Below are positions 1-8,027 of a DNA stretch of 64,000 nt, piece by piece. The notes under the pieces are model-generated. The model had not been told where the DNA came from. It did no database searches and was given only the letters and a program-made list of their open reading frames with translations. Positions within the stretch are counted from its first letter, which is position 1, and each line of letters begins with the position of its first letter. The translations under genes were made by a program, and so were the position numbers. The stretch lies in NCBI RefSeq assembly GCF_037126285.1, contig NZ_CP147012.1, forward strand, positions 1,178,001 to 1,242,000, given 5' to 3'. Source of the stretch: Bernardetia sp. MNP-M8. Lineage in GTDB: Bacteria; Bacteroidota; Bacteroidia; Cytophagales; Bernardetiaceae.

Positions 1-2961
1 TTTTCCGTTACTTGGATTTGGATAAGCTGTTAATTTTTCATTCAAATCTACTTGATTTTGATTAGCTACTTTAGATGCTATTCTACCAGAAGTTTCACAA
101 AAAGATGTTTGTACCTGACCTGTATTTCCTGATGCTGAATAAATAGCTACATCAGCTACTAAGGTTTCGCTCTCATCAATAGCATATTCTTGCACAACAA
201 CTCCATTTTTATAAAATTTCATTTGGCTACCTTCTCTTGCTACCGTAAATACATCTCCTTTTTGATAAGGAACTGGTGTACCACTTTGGTAATTATAACT
301 TGGAACAGCACTTGAATTAGCTACAAAATACCACGCATAATTAATAGATGTATAAGATGCTACTGTATTAGGAGTTGCTAACCCTACCATATAGTAAGTT
401 TTGTTATCAACAATAGTATTACTTACCCATCCATCATTGTTACTTGCAATCTCTTGTGTTGAAGTAGCTCCACTTGTCCAACTTGAAGTAGCACTTACTT
501 TAGTGAAGATATTATTTGATAAACCTATATCTACTGCATTGTCAATACCAATAGAGTAACCAATAGCCACATATTTGGTACGAGAGCCATATGTTCCAGA
601 AGCTGTAACAGAGTAAATACCTGTATTCTTATTTGAAACATTAGGAGTAGTTTCTGCCCCTACTCCTGACCATAAATAACTAGTAATACCTGTCTCACCC
701 AATAAAGTTGTTGTTGCAGCACCCATTCCATCAGTAGGACAATTATTAGAAGTAATAGAACTAACTTCTAAAGTTATAGGACAAGTTATAAATTGTATTT
801 GAGGAATAATAGTACCACTAGTATATGCTGAAACATCAACTATTAAATCGCCTGTTGTGACTCCAGGAACTGTTCTAAATGCCACTCCATTTTTAGAGTA
901 AACAAGAGTTGTTCCTGTACGCTCTATGCTGAAAATATCTCCTATATCATAAGTACCAAAAGAACCATCACCACCATATAAAAGTCCATTTTCATAAACT
1001 ACAAAACTTCCCGCATTAGTAAGGTAAATAGCAAAACGAATCTGATTAAAACCTACTCTTCCCTTATTATAGGAAAGCCCAACCATATAGTTATATGATT
1101 CAGAATCTGATGCAGTAAATGCTATACCTCCGTTACCTGTAACCTTTTCTTCTGAAAATGCTTTACTTGTCCAACCTGTAGTTGCTGATTTAACAAGCTC
1201 TTTATTTGCATTTACAGTAAATTGGGTTAAGTCTGATGCATTCCAAGTTAAATCATATCCTACTTCATAAGTAGCTGTATAGTCAACACCATTATCAGTA
1301 ATAGTAACTGTATATTCTCCTGCTGAAAGTCCAGAAATAGTTGATGTAGTAGCTCCTCCTGGAGACCATGAATAAGTTGCACTACCACTGCCTCCTGTCA
1401 CTACTAGTTCTATCTCACCAGTAGATGTTCCTGCACAACTTGCTCCAGTTATTCTAGCAAAATAAGTTGGAGGAGTTACTATAACTGGACAAGTAAATTC
1501 TATTTTTGGAAGAGTAGCAGGATCATAAGATGATACATCAGCTATCAAACCACCAGTAGGTACACCAGTAGTAACAGTTCTAAATACAACTCCATTTTTA
1601 GAATACTCAACTGTAGTTCCAATACGTTCTACCTTGAAAATATCTCCAATTTGAAAAGAGCCAAATGAACCTTTACTTGACCCAGACTCATATACTTCAG
1701 CTTGACCACTACCTAAATAAAGAGCATAGTCGATACTAGCAAAACCTGTTGCTCCTTGATCAGGTGAAAGTCCCATCATATACCTTTTGTTAGTAGCAGT
1801 TGCTGTCAAGACAATACCACCATCACCTGTGATTTGCTCATTGGAAAATGCCTTAGTATTCCATGCTGTAGTACCAGCTTTAACTAATTGATTATTTCCA
1901 TTGACAGTAAAACCTACCTCTCCAGTCCAAGTTAATGTAGCACCTACAAAATAGCTACTTGTATAATCGATACCTAAATCTGTAATAGTAACTTCATACT
2001 CTCCTACTGTCAAATTAGAGATATCTTTATTAGTAGATATTTCTCCATCTGATGGTACTCTAGTCCATGAATACGTTTGTGCTCCACTAAAGTCATTTAA
2101 AGTTAAAGTAATTGCTCCTGTACTAGCACCACAGCTTGTACCAGTTATGTTGGCAGAATAAGTTGGAGGAATAACTGGAGGAGTAGTTGAACAAGTAAAC
2201 TGTACTTGAGGAAGGGTAGCAGGATCATAAGATGATACATCAGCTATCAAACCACCAGTAGGTACACCAGTAGTAACAGTTCTAAATACAACTCCATTTT
2301 TAGAATACTCAACTGTAGTTCCAATACGTTCTACCTTGAAAATATCTCCAATTTGAAAAGAGCCAAATGAACCTTTACTTGACCCAGACTCATATACTTC
2401 GGCTTGACCACTACCTAAATAAAGAGCATAGTCGATACTAGCAAAACCTGTTGCTCCTTGATCAGGTGAAAGTCCCATCATATACCTTTTGTTAGTAGCA
2501 GTTACTGTCAAGACAATACCACCATTACCTGTGATTTGCTCATTGGAAAATGCCTTAGTATTCCATGCTGTAGTACCAGCTTTAACTAATTGATTATTTC
2601 CATTGACAGTAAAACCTACCTCTCCAGTCCAAGTTAATGTAGATCCTACAGCATATCTAGCAGTATAATCAGTGCCTGCATCTGTAATAGTAACTTCATA
2701 CTCTCCTACTTCTAAGCTAGAAATATCTTGATTAGTAGATATTTCTGAAGTTGTTGGTACTGTGTTCCATGAGTATGTGGTAGGTCCAGTTAACCCTGTT
2801 ACTACCAAATCAATAGCTCCTGTAGATCCTCCTGCACAAGAAGTACTTGTTATATTAGCAGAATAATTTACTTGAGCAAAACTTGTTGAGGTAGTTATGA
2901 GTAAAAATAAAGTCAAAATCCAATATCTTTTACAAGATAAATAACTAGAAAAGTAATTCAT
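1..2961 (-). CDS. Modular T9SS-secreted adhesin-like protein (C-terminus cut by window edge)
   Basis: The frame is open from an ATG at 2961 to the left edge (987 codons). It starts with a signal peptide of about 29 residues (hydrophobic WILTLFLLITT, then SFAQ). Four modules follow, each pairing a SprB/PKD-like segment (TYSW, VGEYEVTITD) with a beta-rich segment (TLTWTGEVGFTVNGNN ... FKVERIGTTVEYSKNGVVF). The last three module junctions are 702, 702 and 684 bp apart. The last visible residues, KLTAYPNPSNGK, are the start of a T9SS type A sorting domain, so only about 70 residues are missing. Inference: a cell-surface or secreted adhesin or carbohydrate-binding protein exported by the Por system. 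Binding specificity cannot be told. Confidence is high for secretion class, low for function. Confidence 0.85.
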   Translation of the reverse strand, partial: MNYFSSYLSCKRYWILTLFLLITTSTSFAQVNYSANITSTSCAGGSTGAIDLVVTGLTGPTTYSWNTVPTTSEISTNQDISSLEVGEYEVTITDAGTDYTARYAVGSTLTWTGEVGFTVNGNNQLVKAGTTAWNTKAFSNEQITGNGGIVLTVTATNKRYMMGLSPDQGATGFASIDYALYLGSGQAEVYESGSSKGSFGSFQIGDIFKVERIGTTVEYSKNGVVFRTVTTGVPTGGLIADVSSYDPATLPQVQFTCSTTPPVIPPTYSANITGTSCGASTGAITLTLNDFSGAQTYSWTRVPSDGEISTNKDISNLTVGEYEVTITDLGIDYTSSYFVGATLTWTGEVGFTVNGNNQLVKAGTTAWNTKAFSNEQITGDGGIVLTATATNKRYMMGLSPDQGATGFASIDYALYLGSGQAEVYESGSSKGSFGSFQIGDIFKVERIGTTVEYSKNGVVFRTVTTGVPTGGLIADVSSYDPATLPKIEFTCPVIVTPPTYFARITGASCAGTSTGEIELVVTGGSGSATYSWSPGGATTSTISGLSAGEYTVTITDNGVDYTATYEVGYDLTWNASDLTQFTVNANKELVKSATTGWTSKAFSEEKVTGNGGIAFTASDSESYNYMVGLSYNKGRVGFNQIRFAIYLTNAGSFVVYENGLLYGGDGSFGTYDIGDIFSIERTGTTLVYSKNGVAFRTVPGVTTGDLIVDVSAYTSGTIIPQIQFITCPITLEVSSITSNNCPTDGMGAATTTLLGETGITSYLWSGVGAETTPNVSNKNTGIYSVTASGTYGSRTKYVAIGYSIGIDNAVDIGLSNNIFTKVSATSSWTSGATSTQEIASNNDGWVSNTIVDNKTYYMVGLATPNTVASYTSINYAWYFVANSSAVPSYNYQSGTPVPYQKGDVFTVAREGSQMKFYKNGVVVQEYAIDESETLVADVAIYSASGNTGQVQTSFCETSGRIASKVANQNQVDLNEKLTAYPNPSNGK
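1519..1942 (-). repeat. Near-identical intragenic repeat, copy A (702-bp period)
   Basis: This 424-bp stretch matches 2221-2644 with only a handful of substitutions that I could see. It encodes the lectin-like half of one module in the adhesin gene. Flanking SprB-like parts of the modules are clearly more diverged. Confidence 0.9.
2221..2644 (-). repeat. Near-identical intragenic repeat, copy B (702-bp period)
   Basis: Partner of 1519-1942 at an offset of exactly 702 bp (234 codons, so in frame). The two more distal modules (starting near 149 and 833) are homologous but strongly diverged. Confidence 0.9.
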
Positions 2962-3601
2962 AAAAAGGTGTTTTAAAGTAGACAAATAAAAAAACGTTTC
3001 AAAAAAATCGTATAACTTATGAACTAGGAGTTAGTATAGTATTCTTACACTTTTAATTACTTTTAAATTTAGGAACAAAAATTTAGTATTTAGCTAAGTT
3101 TGAGTAAAGTATTATAATGTTTATAAACCTAGCACTATTTTCTCAAACAAATATATCAAAACTAAATTCATTATTTAAACTTAAAAGGTTATTATTTACA
3201 TAATAAGTTTATATTAAAATTGAAATATAACTTTTCTAATTTTTTTTCTAAAGTAAATCATAGTTACAAAAATTTCATAAAACCTGTTTGTAAATTACCT
3301 CATTTTTAATTAAAAAACAAGCCTATCGACTAAGTATTATCATATATATATTGTAGATAATTATTATGTCTTTAGTTTCTAAAAATGAGCATTCATACTC
3401 AAGGTTTTGAGGTAAAATATTTATTTTTTTCTGATTAGAGTACAGCTGAAAAATATAGACTAAGAATTTAATTATGGTACATTTTCATTAAATCCTTTTC
3501 TTTAGTGAGATTAATGCTAGGTCAAAAAAGACACAACTTTCACATTAAAACTTATTGTCTCTATCGCTAGATACCAATATATGTATTACACACTCTAAAT
3601 T
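2962..3601. other. 640-bp gene-free stretch
   Basis: Very AT-rich, with no convincing ORF or terminator. On the minus strand an octamer TATATTTG (3148-3155) fits the Bacteroidetes -7 consensus TAnnTTTG and could serve the adhesin, but it lies about 190 bp before its ATG and I see no -33 TTG at the right distance. Confidence 0.4.
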
Positions 3602-4855
3602 TTAAAGTCTAGCCGTTACTTTCGATTTATCAAACTTTCCTTTAATATCATAAATCACTGTCTTTTCATGTTTTAGATTTTCAAAATCTAATGATTCAAA
3701 CTCTTTGTGAGAAACAGCCAAAACGATAGCATCATAATTATTAGTAGGTTCTTTTATCAGATCAAGATTATATTCATGTTTTACTTCGATTGCATCTGCC
3801 CAAGGATCATGAACTTCTACATTTGCACCAAAATCTTGAAATTCTCTGATTACATCAATTACTCTTGAGTTTCTAATATCAGGACAATTTTCCTTAAAAG
3901 TAATTCCTAAAACTAAAATTCGTGCCCCTTTTACACTACTACTTCGTTGAATCATTAGCTTTACCACTTTTGCAGCTACAAAAACGCCCATAGTATCATT
4001 GATTCTTCTTCCTGCCAAAATCACTTCTGGATGATACCCTAAACTTTCAGCTTTGTAAGTCAAATAATAAGGATCTACTCCTATACAATGTCCACCTACT
4101 AACCCAGGTCTAAAGGGTAAGAAATTCCATTTTGTACCTGCAGCTTCCAAAACCTCTAGTGTGTCAATGTCCATTTTATCAAAAATAAGTGCTAGTTCAT
4201 TGACAAAAGCAATATTCAAATCTCGTTGTGCATTTTCTATAACTTTTGATGCTTCGGCTACTTTGATGGAAGAGGCAAGATGTGTTCCTGCTGTGATAAT
4301 TGAGCCATAAAGTATATTGAGTTCTTGAGCAATTTTTGGAGTGCTCCCACTCACTACTTTTTTGATTTTAGAAATTGTATGTTCTTTGTCACCAGGGTTG
4401 ATGCGCTCAGGAGAATATCCACAAAAGAAATCTTTATTAAACTTAAGTCCACTTTCTTTCTCTAAAATAGGCACACAATCTTCTTCTGTACATCCAGGAT
4501 AGACTGTTGATTCATAGACTACAATGTCACCCTTTTTAAGAACCTTTCCTACTGTTTTTGAAGCTGAAAGAATAGGTTTTAAATCAGGCTTTTTATACAA
4601 ATCAACAGGTGTGGGAACAGTTACAATATAAATTGTAGCTTCTTTGAGCTTTTCAACACTAGCAGTAAAAGAAAGTTGGTGGGACTCTTTTAATTCCTCA
4701 GTATTTACTTCAAGAGTTCGGTCATATCCTTTTTTGAGTTCGTCAATACGTTTTTTATTAATATCAAAACCAATAGTAGTATATTTTTTACCAAACTCAA
4801 CCGCCAAAGGCAATCCTACATAACCCAAACCAATAATTGCTAATTTATATGTCAT
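3602..4855 (-). CDS. tviB: UDP-N-acetylhexosamine 6-dehydrogenase (TviB/WbpO family)
   Basis: A 417-residue nucleotide-sugar dehydrogenase. It oxidises C6 of a UDP-N-acetylhexosamine (GlcNAc or GalNAc in TviB/WbpO) to the uronic acid with two NAD+, supplying acidic sugar for surface polysaccharide. Visible signs are an N-terminal Rossmann loop GLGYVG (residues 9-14), VYESTVYPG near 113-121, GYSPERINPGDKEH near 146-159, and the catalytic cysteine C257 in GGHCIGVDPYY. Length and motif order match the family. It stands alone in the minus direction, apart from the polysaccharide cluster at 49-64 kb, which may use its product. The exact sugar (GlcNAc versus GalNAc) cannot be decided from sequence. 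Confidence 0.9.
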   Translation of the reverse strand: MTYKLAIIGLGYVGLPLAVEFGKKYTTIGFDINKKRIDELKKGYDRTLEVNTEELKESHQLSFTASVEKLKEATIYIVTVPTPVDLYKKPDLKPILSASKTVGKVLKKGDIVVYESTVYPGCTEEDCVPILEKESGLKFNKDFFCGYSPERINPGDKEHTISKIKKVVSGSTPKIAQELNILYGSIITAGTHLASSIKVAEASKVIENAQRDLNIAFVNELALIFDKMDIDTLEVLEAAGTKWNFLPFRPGLVGGHCIGVDPYYLTYKAESLGYHPEVILAGRRINDTMGVFVAAKVVKLMIQRSSSVKGARILVLGITFKENCPDIRNSRVIDVIREFQDFGANVEVHDPWADAIEVKHEYNLDLIKEPTNNYDAIVLAVSHKEFESLDFENLKHEKTVIYDIKGKFDKSKVTARL

Positions 4856-4984
4856 AAAAAGAGGACTTTGTTTTATCTCTTAAATCAAGGGAAGAATTGA
4901 AAACAAATTATATGTGTTTTCAATCTACAAAGTAGCTAATTTTTACTTATATAAAAAAATGAGTAAAAAATTATTTAATTATCC

Positions 4985-5170
4985 CTATTGAGATTTTTTC
5001 AACTCCTCTATTTGTTTTAGTATTTGGTCAGCTTCAGCAGTCTTGAGGTCACTGGCTTTTCTGTCTGAACGAGAAAGTTTGAAGGCTTCTTCTATGTTTT
5101 TTTTATATATTTCTGTTAATTTATCAATTTTTGCTTGAATTGGGTCTTTTTTCTTAAATAAGTCAAACAT
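4985..5170 (-). CDS. Small DUF6435/Lacal_2735-type protein
   Basis: A 61-residue, lysine- and glutamate-rich protein starting MFDLFKKKD, with a predicted helical or coiled-coil body (ETIY-type helix, SRSDRKASDLKTAEAD, then ILKQIEELKK). I recognise the pattern FxLFKKK ... LSxSxRKASDxKxAEA as the small conserved Bacteroidetes family named Lacal_2735/DUF6435, of unknown function. No signal peptide or membrane segment. The neighbours give no functional hint. Confidence 0.75.
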   Translation of the reverse strand: MFDLFKKKDPIQAKIDKLTEIYKKNIEEAFKLSRSDRKASDLKTAEADQILKQIEELKKSQ

Positions 5171-5266
5171 ATTTTTAGTTAGTTAATGGTTTTATATAAT
5201 GATTTCATTCTTGATGTTCTGCTAACGGCTTGTATATCTTTTTGTTTTAATGCTTTCTAAGCCCAC

Positions 5267-5308
5267 AAAAAAAGTCACCAACAAAATAAATTTTGCTAAT
5301 GACTTTTA
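5267..5308 (-). terminator. Rho-independent terminator after the 441-aa unknown gene
   Basis: Read on the minus strand, AAAAGTCA pairs with TGACTTTT, with an inner AAAAT/ATTTT pairing. The second arm runs into a TTTTTTT tract. It lies about 30 bp past the stop codon of the gene at 5341-6666. Confidence 0.65.
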
Positions 5309-5340
5309 CATAAACATACTAAAATCTATATTTATACTGT

Positions 5341-6666
5341 TTAGAAGCGAAGTTCTACTAATTCCCAAAACTCTTTTACTTCATCATTCTGAAAATTCCA
5401 ATCATATTTCATAATATAATTATTTTTCAAGAACATAATTGCCTCTTTATGTGTAGCACAACGATCAATTCCTGTAAGTGCATCTTCTAACTCATCTTGA
5501 TTATTACCAAATAATTTCTTAGTAAAAAGAAATTTTTGATTAAGTGTAATGAGTTCCTTTATCGTCTTTCCAGAAGGAGCAAAACGCTCTGCAAAAGTAG
5601 GTGCATCAGCATCAGCACCTGTAGTATATTTATCAGCAAAAGTAGTAGCTTTAGCTTCCTCAATTGGTTTAGAAATTACATTTGTAGCTGTTACTGGTCT
5701 AGTATTTTTGTTCTCTTCGCTCATAAAATAGGGTGCAGCATAACTATTTTTTTCTTCAGCTACTTCCTCACGTTTATAGGATTTGAACAATGGAGCATCT
5801 TCCTTTGGACTTTCTTGTATTTTTCTCTCTACTGGCTCTACTGACTTTTCTATTTTCTTTTCTATATGCATTACTTCAGAGGGAGCAAAGTTATTACTCT
5901 TTTCGGTTTCTTCTTCAAAGGAAGTATCAAAAAAACTTTTAGCTTCTTCCTTTTGAATATTTTTTTCAATAACAGGTTCAGGAGCTTTTTCTTCTACTTT
6001 TTCAGGTTGCTTTGCTTGGTCAGTAAATGTTACAAACTCTTGAATTTTAAGAGGTACAATATCTCCTAATTGACGCAAAACAGTCTTTGGATCATCATAT
6101 TCTACGTTATTATCTACAATATTTCCAATTGTATCAATTGCTTTTGTGACCGAAATCATTCCAGCATCACTTTTTTCTTCTAGTCCTTTTACAATCTGCT
6201 CAAACAAAACTTTATGTGTCTTGACATATTTCAAAGCAGGTTTGAATTCTTCATTGATACGGATTGTAGCACCATTTTTTGCTAATTTCTGAACTTCTTG
6301 TTCATAAAAGACATAAGGAGCTAAAAGTAATTGAATGGTATCAGCAACAGATTGTGTAACTAACTTTTCAAAAGTGGACTCATCAATAGAAATATTTCTA
6401 GAAAGCATATTCATAAGTTTCTCTAAGAGAGCCTTAATTTCTGGATTTTCATAATCAAAAAATGGACTTTTGATTTTAGCATTATCAGCTTGCCAGTTTT
6501 CGAAAAGTATTTTGATAATAAATAAATTTACCTGTTTGATTCCACAAAAATCTGTAAGTTGAGAACCTGTTATGCGCTGATGTTTTGCAAAAAACTCCGA
6601 ACAAACGGCTTTAGCAAATGATTCAGCATAAGCCAGAACAGCGTTATTATTTAATTTACTTGCCAT
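5341..6666 (-). CDS. Conserved hypothetical protein with disordered middle
   Basis: 441 residues, not matched to a named family. The N-terminal ~210 residues look globular and helical (MASKLNNNAVLAYAESFAK ... VADTIQLLLAPYVF). Residues ~215-350 are charged, low-complexity and probably disordered (repeated EEK, EKKIEK, VEPV). The last ~70 residues form a second compact helical part (LNQKFLFTKKLFGNN ... KYDWNFQNDEVKEFWELVELRF). From memory this tail resembles a segment found in many Cytophagales hypothetical proteins. No signal peptide or TM helix, so it is probably cytoplasmic and possibly a scaffold or regulator. It has its own terminator. Confidence 0.7.
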   Translation of the reverse strand: MASKLNNNAVLAYAESFAKAVCSEFFAKHQRITGSQLTDFCGIKQVNLFIIKILFENWQADNAKIKSPFFDYENPEIKALLEKLMNMLSRNISIDESTFEKLVTQSVADTIQLLLAPYVFYEQEVQKLAKNGATIRINEEFKPALKYVKTHKVLFEQIVKGLEEKSDAGMISVTKAIDTIGNIVDNNVEYDDPKTVLRQLGDIVPLKIQEFVTFTDQAKQPEKVEEKAPEPVIEKNIQKEEAKSFFDTSFEEETEKSNNFAPSEVMHIEKKIEKSVEPVERKIQESPKEDAPLFKSYKREEVAEEKNSYAAPYFMSEENKNTRPVTATNVISKPIEEAKATTFADKYTTGADADAPTFAERFAPSGKTIKELITLNQKFLFTKKLFGNNQDELEDALTGIDRCATHKEAIMFLKNNYIMKYDWNFQNDEVKEFWELVELRF

Positions 6667-7032
6667 AATTTTATTAGTAATTGGGTTTGGATATTATTTT
6701 TTGATGGATTGAATTCTATTTTTTGAGTTTTAGATATATTAACTTTTTACTTGAAATTGCAAGTTCGTAAAAATGATAATTAATACCTTATTTTGATGTA
6801 TTTTTCAAAGACTTTTTTTAAATAATTTCTTTAAAAACTTTAGTTTTATAATTTTTGAGAGTTAAATCTAAAATTTTATCTAAAAATACAAAAACAATTT
6901 GAACTCTATTTCATTTTAATAGGCTAAATAATGAAGCTACCTAGAGCTATTATTTTTCAAATAGTATACAAAACATTTTTTTCTTATTCTGTTTTTAAAT
7001 TTAGTTTCTTAATTTCCAAAATATTGCCAACA
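6667..7032. other. Divergent intergenic region (366 bp)
   Basis: It separates the unknown gene ending its 5' side at 6666 (minus) from the ferredoxin ATG at 7033 (plus). It is AT-rich. The ferredoxin frame stays open to an ATG at 6931, but the extra 34 residues look non-coding. No convincing promoter box was found. Confidence 0.4.
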
Positions 7033-7374
7033 ATGCCAAAAATTACAATTCAGAACATGAACGCCGTAGAATTTTCGGCAGACACAAAAAAAAGTTTGTT
7101 ACAAAACATTTTAGATGAGCAAATAGACTGGCTGCACTCTTGTGGAGGAAAAGGAAAATGCACAACTTGCAAAATGATTATTAAAGAAGGTGGCGAAAAT
7201 CTTACACCAAAAGGTAGTGTAGAAAAGAACTTTTTTGCATTAGAAAAGCTAAAAGAAAATGAGCGTTTGGCGTGTCAATGTAGCTTTAAAAATAAGGTAG
7301 AACAAGACACAAAATTAGTAATTTGTGTAGGTAATGAAAACAAACTACCCCATATTGAATATTCAGCTTGCTAG
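7033..7374 (+). CDS. 2Fe-2S ferredoxin (plant/adrenodoxin-type fold)
   Basis: A 113-residue electron-transfer protein. The cluster ligands are visible as CGGKGKCTTC (C-x5-C-x2-C) with the fourth cysteine in the downstream RLACQC segment. I chose the ATG at 7033 (MPKITIQNM) because it begins the first beta-strand of the fold. The in-frame ATG at 6931 would add 34 hydrophobic residues not typical of the family. A single-gene unit followed by a hairpin terminator. The redox partner is not in the neighbourhood. Confidence 0.88.
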   Translation: MPKITIQNMNAVEFSADTKKSLLQNILDEQIDWLHSCGGKGKCTTCKMIIKEGGENLTPKGSVEKNFFALEKLKENERLACQCSFKNKVEQDTKLVICVGNENKLPHIEYSAC

Positions 7375-7414
7375 AAATATAACACACTGAAAATAAAAAG
7401 ATTATCGTTAGTTC

Positions 7415-7450
7415 AAAAAGCCACATTCTATTTTAAGAATATGGCTTTTT
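7415..7450. terminator. Bidirectional hairpin terminator between convergent genes
   Basis: AAAAAGCCACATTCT pairs with AGAATATGGCTTTTT (one non-canonical pair) around a short loop. It has an A tract on one side and a T tract on the other, so it can serve both the ferredoxin (+) and the VOC gene (-). Confidence 0.85.
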
Positions 7451-7482
7451 GTTTTCGAACAGACTGTTAAGACTCTCACCTA

Positions 7483-7905
7483 TTACTTTGCAAAGAGTTG
7501 GTCTATATTTTTAAAGGCTTTAAACTCTAAAGCATTATTTTCTGGATCTAAAAAAAACATAGTTGCTTGTTCGCCTACTTTTCCTTCAAAACGCAAATAA
7601 GGTTCAATAACAAACTTTATATTTTGAGATTTTAATTTTGCAGAAAGTTCTTCCCAAGTATCCCACTCCAAGACCACTCCAAAATGAGGAACAGGAACAT
7701 CATGTCCATCCACAGGATTCGAAGCTGTTTTTTCTGCTACAAATTCACTTTGTGGTTTTTGATGAATAACAAGCTGATGACCAAAAAAATTAAAGTCTAC
7801 CCAATGTGTATCACTTCGTCCTTCCGAACATCCCAAGACATCTCTATAAAATTGACGGCATTTTTCTAAATCAATGACAGGAATAGCTAAATGAAAAGGT
7901 TGCAT
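7483..7905 (-). CDS. VOC (glyoxalase/dioxygenase-fold) family protein
   Basis: 140 residues with the vicinal-oxygen-chelate fold. It opens [22 protein letters not shown], with H5 as probable metal ligand. [13 protein letters not shown] follows, then [10 protein letters not shown] in the second half-repeat, and NALEFKAF near the C-terminus supplies the usual Glu ligand. The pattern FHLAxPVxDLxxxRxFYxxVLGCxEGRS is common in uncharacterised glyoxalase-like proteins. The substrate is unknown. It ends at the shared hairpin with the ferredoxin gene. Confidence 0.85.
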   Translation of the reverse strand: MQPFHLAIPVIDLEKCRQFYRDVLGCSEGRSDTHWVDFNFFGHQLVIHQKPQSEFVAEKTASNPVDGHDVPVPHFGVVLEWDTWEELSAKLKSQNIKFVIEPYLRFEGKVGEQATMFFLDPENNALEFKAFKNIDQLFAK

Positions 7906-8027
7906 AGAAATGGTAAATTATTAATGGTAAATGAATACAAACAACTAACTAAACTTTTAATTAAAAAGTTGTGTAGTTTATTTATTTCTCATTCCATAGG
8001 AGTAATTATGAATTAAAGTATTAGAAA

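Noticed and set aside
1-2961. CRISPR-like regular repeats
   Set aside because: The repeats are hundreds of bases long and in frame, so they are protein modules, not a CRISPR array.
6931-7032. Longer N-terminus for the ferredoxin
   Set aside because: The extra 34 residues are hydrophobic and AT-driven, and the ferredoxin fold begins at the ATG at 7033.
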